Below, one piece after another: positions 9,312 through 17,620 of a DNA stretch of 64,000 bases. This DNA is from Actinomycetales bacterium. Its GTDB lineage: Bacteria; Actinomycetota; Actinomycetes; Actinomycetales; Microbacteriaceae. Numbering within the stretch: position 1 is the stretch's first letter; every line of letters begins with the position of its first letter. The notes beneath the pieces were generated by a model. That model saw only the letters and a program-made list of their open reading frames with translations, had not been told where the DNA came from and ran no database searches. The stretch is from positions 416,479-480,478 of the forward strand of contig JAFKEN010000006.1 of the NCBI GenBank assembly GCA_017308515.1, given 5' to 3'. Both the position numbers and the translations under genes were made by a program.

Positions 9312-10652
9312 ATGACGACCCCCAGCCGCACGGGAGCCGCGACCCGTACGCGCACCGCCACGCTGAGCGTGCGCGCCGGCGCGGGCGACCGGCGTGCGGG
9401 CGCGACCCGGCTGCGGCGCGCGGTGCGGCGCGCCGGGCACGCGACGCGGGAGGCCGCGCGCTGGTTCGGCGGCACGGTCACGGCCGCCGGCTGGCTGCTG
9501 CTCGCCGTCGTGGCGCTCGGCGTCGCCGGCGGGCTCGGGTTCGGATGGGTGGAGGCCTGGGTGGCCGCGGCGGGCGCCGGCACGCTGCTGCTGCTGTGCG
9601 TGCCGTTCCTGCTCGGCGCGCACGACTACGGCGTGAGCCTCGCGCTCGCGCGCGACCGGGTCGTCGCGGGCACCGAGGTCGAGGGCGAGGTGCAGGTCGT
9701 CAACCGCTCGGTGCGGCCCGCGCTGCCGGGGGTCGTCGACATCCCGGTCGGTGAGGGACTGCTCGACGTGCAGGTGCCGCTGCTGCGCGGGCGGGCCGAG
9801 CACCGGGCGGCCGTGACGATCGAGGCGCGGCGGCGTGGGGTGATCCGGGTCGGGCCGATGACGATCGCGCGCGGCGACCCCCTCGGGGTGCTGCGGCGCG
9901 AGCTGGCGTGGCCCGAGGTGCGCGAGATCTACGTGCATCCGGTGACGGTGCCGATCCCGAGCGCCAGCGCAGGGCTCGTGCGCGACCTCGAGGGCGCCCC
10001 GACGAGCGATCTCGTCGACGCCGACCTGTCGTTCCACGCCATCCGCGAGTACGTGCCCGGCGACGCCTACCGCCACGTGCACTGGGGATCGACCGCGAAG
10101 ACCGGGCGGCTCATGGTGCGCCAGTTCGAGGAGACGCGCCACTCCCGCGTCGCCGTGCTGCTCGACCTCGTCGCGGAGGAGTTCGCGGGAGACGACGAGT
10201 TCGAGATGGCGGTCAGCGCGGCCGCGTCGCTCGCGCTGCAGGGCATCCGCGACGGGCGCGAGGTGCTGGTCGCCTCGAGCGCCGCCGCGCGCGAGGGGGA
10301 GGGTCGGGTGCGCGAGCTGCGCCGGCACGCCGACCGCGACGTCCGGTCGCTGCTCGACGATCTCGCCACGGTCGAGCGCCACCCGCTCGCGATGCCGCTC
10401 GACGCGCTCACCCGGCTGACCCGGCAGGGGTTCCCCGAGCTCTCGATCGCCTTCCTCGTGGTCGGCTCGCGAACGCCTCTCGTGCGTCTGCGCGCGGCCG
10501 CGCTGGCCTTCGGCTCGGGCGTCGCGGTGATCGCCGTCCGCTGCGAACCGGGCGCGCCGCCCAGCCTGCGTTCCGCGCGCGAGGCGCAGGTGCTCACCCT
10601 CGGCGCGCTGCACGACCTCACCCCGATGATGGCGCGGGGGGTCCTCGGATGA
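9312..10652 (+). CDS. DUF58-domain membrane protein
   Basis: A 446-residue protein with a basic N-terminus, two transmembrane helices (about 55-100) and a cytoplasmic DUF58 domain. The family hallmark is visible: REYVPGDAYRHVHWGSTAK, then a VWA-like fold containing VAVLLDLV. DUF58 proteins are partners of MoxR ATPases; their molecular task is poorly defined. The ATG at 9312 lies 2 bases after the MoxR stop, so I prefer it to the long upstream shadow frame. It overlaps the next gene by ATGA. Confidence 0.88.
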   Translation: MTTPSRTGAATRTRTATLSVRAGAGDRRAGATRLRRAVRRAGHATREAARWFGGTVTAAGWLLLAVVALGVAGGLGFGWVEAWVAAAGAGTLLLLCVPFLLGAHDYGVSLALARDRVVAGTEVEGEVQVVNRSVRPALPGVVDIPVGEGLLDVQVPLLRGRAEHRAAVTIEARRRGVIRVGPMTIARGDPLGVLRRELAWPEVREIYVHPVTVPIPSASAGLVRDLEGAPTSDLVDADLSFHAIREYVPGDAYRHVHWGSTAKTGRLMVRQFEETRHSRVAVLLDLVAEEFAGDDEFEMAVSAAASLALQGIRDGREVLVASSAAAREGEGRVRELRRHADRDVRSLLDDLATVERHPLAMPLDALTRLTRQGFPELSIAFLVVGSRTPLVRLRAAALAFGSGVAVIAVRCEPGAPPSLRSAREAQVLTLGALHDLTPMMARGVLG

Positions 10653-13150
10653 CCGACGAGCGCACCGCCGGACCCGCCCTGACCCTGTGGGGTCTCGGCT
10701 ATCTCGTGCTCGTGCTCGGGGTCGGGATCGCGACCGCCGTCGCGTGGCCGATCTACGCCGGCCCGCGCCTCGTGCTGGTCGCGGCCGTCGGCACCGCGAT
10801 CGGCATCGGCTCCGCCCTCCTGCCCGCCCTGACCGGCCGCCCCGGATGGCTCACCCCGCTGCTCGCGGCGGTCGGCTACCTCGCCGCGGTCGTCCCGGTC
10901 GCGGTGCCCTCGGCGCTCGGCGCGCCGCCCGCGGTGCTCGGCGGGCTGCGCGACGGCGTGCTCGGGCTCGTCGTGGGCTGGAAGCAGCTGCTGACCCTCG
11001 CGCTGCCGCTCGGGGAGTACCAGGCGGTGCTGGTGCCGTTCTTCGGGCTCGTGACGGGGGGATCCCTGCTGGCCGCGTGGCTCATCGTGCGCGAGCGCCG
11101 CGCGACGCCGCTCGCCGCGGGGGTCGTGCTCGTGCTCGTCGCGTTCGGGCTCGTGTTCGGCTCGAGCGAGACCTCGGCGTCGTGGACGCTCGCCGGGTGG
11201 CGCCTGCCGGCGGTGCGGGAGATCGCGCTGGTCGGCGCGGTCGTCGTGCTCTCGGTCGGCTGGCTCGTCGGCCGCGCGCGTCTGCGGCGGCGCCGCGCGA
11301 TGCGGGCCGTGCAGGCGAGCGCGGGTGTGCGGCCGGGCTCGGCGACCCGGGTGCTGCGCGCCCGGCGACGCCTCGTCGCCGCCGTGCTCGTGCTCGTCGC
11401 GGTGGCGACGGGTCTCGCCCTCGCGCCGCTCGCCGAGGCCGCCACGGCGCGGCAGGCGTTGCGCGACCGGGTCGACCCCTACCTCGTGCTCCAGCGGCAG
11501 CCCAGCCCGCTCTCCGCCTACCGCGCCGCGTTCCAGGGCGCGGCGTACGGCGAGACGCTCTTCACGGTCGCGCCGGCGCCCGGCGCCTCGACCGGCGCCT
11601 CCGGGGGCGTCGATCGACTGCGCATCGCGACGCTGGGCTCCTACGACGGCGAGGAGTTCCGCGTCGCCGGCGGCGAGGATGCGGCCCGCTTCACCCGACT
11701 GCCCGGCGGCGCGGCGGGCGGCGAGCTCACGATCACGCTGGGCGCGGCCTCCGACGGCATCTGGGTGCCCATCCCCGCGGGACTCGCCGCCGCGCCCCGC
11801 TTCGAGGGCGACCGGGCCGGTGCGCTCGCGGACGGCTTCTACCTCGACGCGGCGGGCGGCGCCGCGATCGACGTCGCTCCGCGCGACGACGGGACCCGCG
11901 GCTTGGCGCCGGGCGACCGGTACGCGGTCGCGCCCGGCCCGACGCCCGACGCGGGCGGCTTCGCCGCCGCCGCGGGAGGCGACCCGCTCCTCGACCCCGA
12001 GGAGCACCCCGAGCTCGCGGCCTGGGTCGCCCGGCAGGCGGTGCCCCGCACCGGCGCCGGACTCGCCGACCTCGTCGAGCGGCTGCGGGCCCGCGGGTAT
12101 CTGAGCCATGCGCTCGCCGAGGGACCCGACTCCGCCGGATGGATCGCCGACCTTCAGGAGCGCGGCGCCTACTCCTTCGCGGCGAGCTACTCCGGCCACT
12201 CGACGGCGCGGATCGAGGCGCTCTTCCGGGCGCTCAACGAGCAGGAGCGGCGCGCCGGATCCGACGCCGACCCCGCCCTCCTCGTGGCCGCCCCCGGCGA
12301 CGACGAGCAGTTCGCCGTCGCGGCCGCGCTCCTCGCGCGCGCCCTCGGATTCGACTCCCGCGTCGTGCTGGGGGTGCGCCTCGGCGCGACCCCCGGCGAT
12401 CTCGGGGTGCCGGCCTGCACGGGAACCTGCACGGGCGGGGAGCTCACGGCGTGGGTCGAGGTGCGCTCGCCGACCGGGGGGTGGGCCGTGCTCGATGCGA
12501 CCCCGCAGTTCGAGCTCGCCCCGATCGCGCTCGACGAGGGCGAGAAGCTGCCGGAGAACCCCACGATCCCGGAGGTCCCGCGCAGCGACCTCCTCGAGCC
12601 GCCCTCGGCGCAGCAGAGCGACGACGACGCGGCCCCGCTCGAGTCGCCCGCCCCGCCCTGGTGGGAGCCGCTGCTCCCGGCGCTGCGCACGGTCGGGGTC
12701 GTCGGGCTCGCCGCGCTGCTCGTGGCGCTGCCGGCGCTCGCGGTGCTGATCGTCAAGCGACTGCGTCGCCGCGACCGGCGGCGCCAGGCCGTGCCCGAGG
12801 TCGCGCTCGTCGGCGCCTGGAGCGAGCTGATGAGCCGCTATGCGGATGCCGGGCTCGCCCCGCCCGATCGGGCGACCCGCACCGAGATCGCGCGCGCCCT
12901 CGGCCGTCCGCGCGCCGCCGACCTCGCCGAGCGGGTCGACGCGGCGGTGTTCGGCGAGCATCCTCCCGACGCCGCGCAGGCCGCCGCCGCCTGGCGACTC
13001 GTCGACGAGGAGCTCGACGAGCTCCGGGCCGTCGCGGGCCTGCCGCCGCGGATGCGCGCCGCCCTCAGCCTGCGATCCTTCCTGCGCGATCTCGCTCCCG
13101 TGCGGCACGCCGTGCTCCGCGCGGCGCCGCGACTCGTGCGCCTGCGCTGA
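10649..13150 (+). CDS. Transglutaminase-like membrane protein with a degenerate active site
   Basis: An 833-residue protein. The N-terminal third has five or six transmembrane helices, followed by a large extracytoplasmic domain, a further helix near 680-705 and a cytoplasmic tail of about 125 residues. The extracytoplasmic part includes a transglutaminase-core region (about 500-620). The family triad is Cys-His-Asp. Here the Cys position of the usual GxCEQFA motif is Asp552 (GDDEQFA), the usual HAWVEV reads LTAWVEV (Thr600), and only the Asp (Asp616 in VLDATP) remains. It is therefore probably not a protease or cross-linking enzyme but a binding or scaffold version. It is coupled to the DUF58 gene by an ATGA overlap and completes a MoxR-DUF58-TGase set. 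Confidence 0.85.
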   Translation: MTDERTAGPALTLWGLGYLVLVLGVGIATAVAWPIYAGPRLVLVAAVGTAIGIGSALLPALTGRPGWLTPLLAAVGYLAAVVPVAVPSALGAPPAVLGGLRDGVLGLVVGWKQLLTLALPLGEYQAVLVPFFGLVTGGSLLAAWLIVRERRATPLAAGVVLVLVAFGLVFGSSETSASWTLAGWRLPAVREIALVGAVVVLSVGWLVGRARLRRRRAMRAVQASAGVRPGSATRVLRARRRLVAAVLVLVAVATGLALAPLAEAATARQALRDRVDPYLVLQRQPSPLSAYRAAFQGAAYGETLFTVAPAPGASTGASGGVDRLRIATLGSYDGEEFRVAGGEDAARFTRLPGGAAGGELTITLGAASDGIWVPIPAGLAAAPRFEGDRAGALADGFYLDAAGGAAIDVAPRDDGTRGLAPGDRYAVAPGPTPDAGGFAAAAGGDPLLDPEEHPELAAWVARQAVPRTGAGLADLVERLRARGYLSHALAEGPDSAGWIADLQERGAYSFAASYSGHSTARIEALFRALNEQERRAGSDADPALLVAAPGDDEQFAVAAALLARALGFDSRVVLGVRLGATPGDLGVPACTGTCTGGELTAWVEVRSPTGGWAVLDATPQFELAPIALDEGEKLPENPTIPEVPRSDLLEPPSAQQSDDDAAPLESPAPPWWEPLLPALRTVGVVGLAALLVALPALAVLIVKRLRRRDRRRQAVPEVALVGAWSELMSRYADAGLAPPDRATRTEIARALGRPRAADLAERVDAAVFGEHPPDAAQAAAAWRLVDEELDELRAVAGLPPRMRAALSLRSFLRDLAPVRHAVLRAAPRLVRLR

Positions 13151-13161
13151 CGACCGCCGGA

Positions 13162-13167
13162 TAGCCT
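13162..13167 (+). promoter_or_regulatory. Putative -10 element of a leaderless promoter
   Basis: TAGCCT ends 6 bases before the GTG of the small FHA gene at 13174, the same arrangement as before topoisomerase IB, truA, coaA and glmS. It suggests that the last two genes of the cluster can be transcribed separately from the operon upstream. Confidence 0.5.
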
Positions 13168-13173
13168 GGGCCG

Positions 13174-13545
13174 GTGAGCGCCGCCGAACCCGCCCCGGCT
13201 CCGGGGTCGTCGACCGCCGACTGGATCCTGCACGTCGAGGGCGGGCCGAGCCTGCCGCTGACCGCCACCCGCGTGCTGCTGGGCCGCGATCCCTCCGGCT
13301 CCGACCCGACCGCGCTCGAACTCGCGCTCGCCGACCCGTCGCGCACGCTCTCGAAGCTGCACGCCCTGCTCGAGTTCGAGGGCGGGCGCTGGATCGTCAC
13401 CGACCTCGACTCGACCAACGGCGTCGTCATCATCGAGGCGGACGGCGCCCAGCGCCTGCTGCCGCCCGGCGGGAGCTCCCCGGTCGCCGAGGGGTTCGTG
13501 CTCGGCCGCGTCGCCCTCCGTCTCGGCGCGCCCGGCATGCCATGA
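13174..13545 (+). CDS. Small FHA-domain protein
   Basis: A 123-residue protein that is almost entirely one FHA domain: LLGRDPSGSD, then LSKLHALLEF, then TDLDSTNGVV. It should bind phosphothreonine peptides made by the kinase at 1168. It has no other domain, so it is either a soluble adaptor or a clamp on a phosphorylated partner. The GTG start sits 6 bases after a TAGCCT element and has no Shine-Dalgarno, consistent with leaderless translation. It overlaps the next gene by ATGA, pointing to coupled synthesis with the repeat protein, its most likely ligand. Confidence 0.88.
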   Translation: MSAAEPAPAPGSSTADWILHVEGGPSLPLTATRVLLGRDPSGSDPTALELALADPSRTLSKLHALLEFEGGRWIVTDLDSTNGVVIIEADGAQRLLPPGGSSPVAEGFVLGRVALRLGAPGMP

Positions 13546-14108
13546 CCGGCTCCCGCGGGGACGACGACGAGGGCGAGGGCACGGTCCCCGTCGACCGCGC
13601 GGTGGTGCGCGACGATGGCACCGTGGTCGTCGACCGCGTTCCCGCGGAGGAGGGCACGGTGGTCGTCGACCGCGCGCCGCGCGCGGAGGATCGCACGGTC
13701 GTGATCGAGCGCGGAGGCCCCGCGGGCGAGCACGACACGGTGCCCGTCGACCGGGATCCGGGGCTCGCCGCGCCCGCCGACGCCGACGGGTCCGCCCGCC
13801 CGCCCGCCGTGCGCCGCCGTCGCCGCATCGTGCGCCCGCCCGCGACCGTCGCCGATCCGAGCGCGACCCGGGCCGGCAGCGGTCCGGACGCCGTGAGCGG
13901 CTATCCCCGACGCGAGCCGCCGGATGCCGCGCCGCCGGCGGAGGTCGCGTCGTGGAACACGGCCACCCGCGGCCCGGCGCCGTCGATGCCGAGCGTCGAG
14001 CGGCGCTCCCGGCGGTTCGGTGCGCTGGGGCTCGCGGCCCTCGTCGTCGCGGTCGTCGTCGCGGCCGTCGGCCTCGTCGCTCTCGCGGTCGTCGTCCTCT
14101 CCGGCTGA
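13542..14108 (+). CDS. Tail-anchored protein with five Thr-containing repeats
   Basis: A 188-residue protein that I do not recognise. The first 75 residues contain five copies of a TV[VP][VI][DE]R motif, with threonines at 14, 27, 39, 52 and 66, spaced 12-14 apart in an acidic context (for example EEGTVVVDR). A disordered Pro/Arg/Ala stretch follows, then one C-terminal transmembrane helix (about 163-187) with almost no residues after it. The repeats look like a tandem phosphoacceptor array for the cluster's kinase and FHA proteins; this is inference. The ATGA overlap with the small FHA gene supports a physical partnership. It ends 25 bases before the convergent two-component operon. Confidence 0.7.
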   Translation: MTGSRGDDDEGEGTVPVDRAVVRDDGTVVVDRVPAEEGTVVVDRAPRAEDRTVVIERGGPAGEHDTVPVDRDPGLAAPADADGSARPPAVRRRRRIVRPPATVADPSATRAGSGPDAVSGYPRREPPDAAPPAEVASWNTATRGPAPSMPSVERRSRRFGALGLAALVVAVVVAAVGLVALAVVVLSG

Positions 14109-14133
14109 CGGGCGAACGGAGTCGCGCGGGAGG

Positions 14134-15120
14134 TCAGGGCCCGAGGAAGGCCGCGGTGTCGACCTCGTGGTCCGGGTCCTCGACGATCGTCAGCAGCTCG
14201 CCGCGCCCAGCCGGCAGCAGGCGCACGACGATGCGCCCGCGCTGCACCGCCTCGAGCCGCTCCGCCACCTCGAGCCGCAGCGGAGCGAGGGTCTCCTCGG
14301 GCAACGGGTCGGCGCGATCGTCGAGCAGCACCACCTCCACGCCGCGGGCGCGCGCCTCGCGCGCCGCCGCGGGAACCGGGTGGCGCGCGAGCGCGTAGGC
14401 GCGCAGGCCGTCGCGCAGCTCGGCCTCGGCGAGGGCGGCCTCGAGCCGCAGCGCCGGGGTCAGCGGCTCGCCCGAGGCGATCCGGCGCAGCAGCCGCGTG
14501 GCCACCAGGTAGGCCCAGCCCAGTCGCTCCGCGCGCTCCGCCTCGGCCGCGCCGATCGCCGCGGTGAGCCGCGCGTCGCGCACCTCGGCGCGACGGATCC
14601 GGTCGAGCCGGCGCACCCCCGCGCGGATCCCCACCGCGAACAGCGTCACGATCACGAGCAGCGCGAGCTGGCGGATCAGCAGCGCGACGGTGTCGGCGAT
14701 CGGCGCGTCGGCCACGGGGCGCACCACGAGCACGGCCGCCGATTGCCCTGCCGCCGCGAGCCACGCCGCGACGATCCGCCCCCGCAGCGCGAGGAGCATC
14801 AGCACGACGATGCCGGCCCCGAGGTACCACGCGTCGAAGGGGTTCGTGCCGGCGGACGGCGCCGCGATCGCGACCAGGGTCACCGGGGTCAGCGCGCCGA
14901 CGATCGTCCAGGGCAGCGGCATGCGGTCCTCGCGCACGCGCAGCAGCAGCGTGGCGACCGTCACGAAGACGGCGGCCGCGATCAACCCCGGCACCGGCGC
15001 GGTCGAGGTGCGGGCCGAGAGCAGCGCGAGCGTCGTGAACGCCAGAGCGGTCAGCGCGCCGAGCAGCCGCACCGGCCGCACCGGCAGCACGAGGCCGCGG
15101 GGGCGGGGAACGGGGCTCAC
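14134..15120 (-). CDS. Membrane protein resembling a degenerate sensor histidine kinase
   Basis: A 328-residue third gene of the two-component operon. The N-terminal half has about five transmembrane helices. The C-terminal half (about 160-328) has the layout of a dimerisation helix pair followed by an ATPase-like beta region (GRIVVRLLPAGRGELLTIVED region), but I see no phospho-acceptor His, no N-box and no glycine-rich ATP lid. It may be an inactive kinase-like partner or regulator of the true sensor kinase. The GTG start overlaps the kinase stop by 4 bases (GTGA). The name is a structural guess; it could equally be an unrelated membrane protein. Confidence 0.6.
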   Translation of the reverse strand: MSPVPRPRGLVLPVRPVRLLGALTALAFTTLALLSARTSTAPVPGLIAAAVFVTVATLLLRVREDRMPLPWTIVGALTPVTLVAIAAPSAGTNPFDAWYLGAGIVVLMLLALRGRIVAAWLAAAGQSAAVLVVRPVADAPIADTVALLIRQLALLVIVTLFAVGIRAGVRRLDRIRRAEVRDARLTAAIGAAEAERAERLGWAYLVATRLLRRIASGEPLTPALRLEAALAEAELRDGLRAYALARHPVPAAAREARARGVEVVLLDDRADPLPEETLAPLRLEVAERLEAVQRGRIVVRLLPAGRGELLTIVEDPDHEVDTAAFLGP

Positions 15121-16340
15121 GAGGCGCTCCAGTCCAGGATCACGCGCGTGCCCGCTCCGGGCGCCGTCACGATCTCGGCGCGGCCCCCCGGCAGTGCGCG
15201 CACCCGCCCGAGGATGCTGCGGCGCACGCCCAGCCGCGCGGGATCCACCGTCTCGGGATCGAACCCGCGGCCGTCGTCCCGGATCTCGATGCGCACGCCG
15301 TCGCCGTGCGCCGCGACCTCGACCGACTGGTGCGCGCGCGGGCCGGCGTGCCGCCCCGCGTTGCGCACCGCCTCGAGCACCGCGGCGATGAGTGCCTCGG
15401 CGATCGCGGCGGGGATGCGCGTCTCGCCGGGGGCGGGGCGCGCGCCGACACCCGCGCCGTCCGCCGGGTGGGACGCGCCCGACACCGACGCCGCGCCCTC
15501 GACCTCGCGCACCGGCACCCGGCCGGCCACGCGGACGAGCCGCGCGCGCAGCACCTCGGCGAGCTCCGTCGTCGCGACGGCCCCGGGCTCCTGGGCGGGG
15601 TCGACCGCGGCATCGAGCGCGCCGAGCGCCTCGCCGGCCTGCCGGCGCACCTCCTGCTCGACCGCGGGCGTGCCGCGTGCGGCGAGCAGCAGCGCCGACA
15701 GGACGGTGTCGTGCAGGAGGGCGTCGACCCGATCCCGCTCGGTCAGCCGCGCCTCGGCGGCCGCGCGGTCTCCGCTGCGCCGTTCCGCGGCCGCGGCCTG
15801 CGCGTCGAGCTGCTCGGCCTGCCGCCCGACGACGACGGCGAGCGCCACGAAGATCGAGCAGATCGCGATCGAGAAGATGGCGTCCTCGATCGCGGGCGAG
15901 AGGGCGGCCCGGCCGCCGGCGGCGAGGCGCACGACCACGAGCTCGGCGACGGCGATCGGCACCGAGACCCCGATCCAGCCGCGGGGCACCGCCGCGGCGA
16001 GCGCCGCCGGCCCGATCGCGAGGAAGGTCACGATCCACGGCGGGCTCTCGGGCGGCAGGCCGCGGACGAGCACGGCCGCGGAGGCGATGAGCGCGAGCGA
16101 GAGGATCCCGGAGCCCGCCAGCCCGACCCGCAGCGCCGGCAGCGGCAGCACCCAGCCGAGGGCGCCGACGAGCACCGGCACACCGAACGCGCCGAGGGCG
16201 GCCACGACCGTCCACGCGGGCGGAGCGGCGCCGGCCTGCTCCTGCAGCGCACCCCACGACAGCACCGCGTAGAGCAGTCCGGCGGCCCCGATGACCGCCG
16301 CGAGGATCCGGGCGGTGCGCAGCTGGGCGGCGTGCGTCAT
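15117..16340 (-). CDS. Sensor histidine kinase (NarL-type two-component system)
   Basis: A 407-residue membrane kinase with six to seven predicted helices in the first 170 residues and almost no extracellular loop, so it probably senses something within the membrane. The phospho-acceptor is His210 in DALLHDTVLSALL. The C-terminal ATPase domain shows the N-box (AVRNAGRHAG), the G1 box DDGRGFDP and a GAGTRVIL end. It should phosphorylate the LuxR-type regulator encoded just before it; the genes overlap by ATGA (16337-16340). The downstream membrane partner is also coupled. The signal is unknown. Confidence 0.9.
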   Translation of the reverse strand: MTHAAQLRTARILAAVIGAAGLLYAVLSWGALQEQAGAAPPAWTVVAALGAFGVPVLVGALGWVLPLPALRVGLAGSGILSLALIASAAVLVRGLPPESPPWIVTFLAIGPAALAAAVPRGWIGVSVPIAVAELVVVRLAAGGRAALSPAIEDAIFSIAICSIFVALAVVVGRQAEQLDAQAAAAERRSGDRAAAEARLTERDRVDALLHDTVLSALLLAARGTPAVEQEVRRQAGEALGALDAAVDPAQEPGAVATTELAEVLRARLVRVAGRVPVREVEGAASVSGASHPADGAGVGARPAPGETRIPAAIAEALIAAVLEAVRNAGRHAGPRAHQSVEVAAHGDGVRIEIRDDGRGFDPETVDPARLGVRRSILGRVRALPGGRAEIVTAPGAGTRVILDWSAS

Positions 16341-17017
16341 CCGCTCTCGCCCTCCTCGCCCCCGCCTCCCGGCAACCCGTCGACGACGCCGTCCTCCACG
16401 GCTCGCTTGTACAGGTCGATCCGGCTGGGGGCGGGGCGCCCGACGCGCGCGTACTTGATGCGGATCCGCCGCACGTACTCGGCCACCGTCTTCTCCGAGA
16501 GCCCGGTGCGTGCCGCGACCGTCACCGACTTCTCGCCCGAGGCGTAGAGCTCGAGGATGCGGGTCTCCTTCGGGCTGAGACCGACATCGGCCAGGCGTGG
16601 GTCGCCGTCGAGCGCGGCCGCCCAGTCGACGGTCGCGATCGGCTCCCCGCGGGCCGCCGCGCGCAGGGACTCCAGGAGCACGTCGACCGGCTCCGTCTTG
16701 CGCACGATGCCCAGCGCCCCCGCGATCGAGGCCTGCCGCACCGAGACCGGATCCTCGGCGGCCGAGAAGCCGAGCACCCGCGCGCCGGCCTCGATGAGGC
16801 GCCGCACATTGGCCTCGGGGGTCGAGCCGTCGCCGAGACGCAGGTCGAGCACCACGAGGTCGACCTCCGGGGCCACCGGGAGCACCTCGTCCACCGCGGA
16901 TCCGGAGGCCACGAGCTCGAGGTCGGGCTCGCGGGCCACGATCGCACCGAAGCCCACGCGCATGGCCTCGTGGTCGTCCACGTGCGCGAGTCGGATCGTG
17001 CTCGGCTGAGCGGTCAT
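16337..17017 (-). CDS. LuxR/NarL-family response regulator
   Basis: A 226-residue regulator. The receiver domain has the acidic pair Asp14-Asp15, phospho-acceptor Asp58 (VVLDLRLGD) and a Lys in the KTEP loop. The C-terminal LuxR helix-turn-helix is clear (LSPKETRILELYASGEK, then GLSEKTVAEYVRRI). I chose the ATG at 17017 because GAGG lies about 9 bases upstream and receiver domains begin close to this point; a TTG at 17041 would add eight residues. It is transcribed first, ahead of the kinase. Targets cannot be read from the sequence. Confidence 0.92.
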   Translation of the reverse strand: MTAQPSTIRLAHVDDHEAMRVGFGAIVAREPDLELVASGSAVDEVLPVAPEVDLVVLDLRLGDGSTPEANVRRLIEAGARVLGFSAAEDPVSVRQASIAGALGIVRKTEPVDVLLESLRAAARGEPIATVDWAAALDGDPRLADVGLSPKETRILELYASGEKSVTVAARTGLSEKTVAEYVRRIRIKYARVGRPAPSRIDLYKRAVEDGVVDGLPGGGGEEGESG

Positions 17018-17043
17018 CGGCGCCTCATCCTCTGGGCGCAACG

Positions 17044-17049
17044 AGCCTA
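17044..17049 (-). promoter_or_regulatory. Putative -10 element of the two-component operon
   Basis: On the reverse strand the sequence reads TAGGCT, about 27 bases before the chosen ATG of the response regulator. A start about 7 bases downstream would leave a short leader that contains the GAGG ribosome-binding site. No clear -35 is seen. Confidence 0.4.
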
Positions 17050-17186
17050 GCGGGGCGTGCGGGCGGCGCGACCTCCGCGGAAGACCCCGGTTCGCGTGTC
17101 ACCCCGCACGGCACGCATGCCCCCCAAACGGGTGTCAGGAAAGTGTCGACTGCTGTGCTCCGAGAGCGCTGGCGACAATGAGCCTC

Positions 17187-17191
17187 GGAGG
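17187..17191 (+). promoter_or_regulatory. Ribosome-binding site that fixes the start at 17199
   Basis: GGAGG lies 7 bases before the ATG at 17199. The in-frame ATG at 17178 has no such site and overlaps a possible -10 element (GACAAT, 17174-17179), so the downstream ATG is the better start. Confidence 0.6.
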
Positions 17192-17198
17192 TTCTGCC

Positions 17199-17525
17199 AT
17201 GGGTTCGAGCGCGCTGATCACCGCGATCACGCGGGACTGGCGTCTCGACGACGCCCCGGTGTCCTGCGACGGATGCGGCGCCTGCCCCTCGTCCGACCTC
17301 CTGGCCGAGGCGGTCACGCCGCACGACCCCCGGATGCACGGGCTGGTGCGTGCGGTCGAGGAGGTCCTCGACGGCGCGATCGAGAGCTACCTGCGCGGCG
17401 GCGAGCCCGAATCCTCGGCACTGGATCGGGAGTCCCGGCTCGCGTCGGTCGACCAGTTCCGCGCCCGGCTGCGCGCCCAGGCGCGCCGCACGGTCGCCGA
17501 AGCGCTCGCGCGCTCGGCCGGCTGA
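17199..17525 (+). CDS. Small protein with a CxxCxxC motif, unknown function
   Basis: A 108-residue soluble protein that I do not recognise. Near the N-terminus it has CDGCGAC, three cysteines that could bind a metal or act in redox chemistry. The rest is predicted helical, with many Arg and Ala residues. It is transcribed away from the two-component operon, so the operon's regulator may control it. No signal peptide or membrane segment is visible. Whether the cysteines hold zinc or iron cannot be told from the sequence. Confidence 0.7.
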   Translation: MGSSALITAITRDWRLDDAPVSCDGCGACPSSDLLAEAVTPHDPRMHGLVRAVEEVLDGAIESYLRGGEPESSALDRESRLASVDQFRARLRAQARRTVAEALARSAG

Positions 17526-17620
17526 CGCGCCCCGGACTCGCCGGCGGGCGCAGGTGACGGCGGGGCGACATCCGCCTGAACGCACGCTGAGCAGCCGCTG
17601 GGCGCGGTCGGCCGCCTTGC

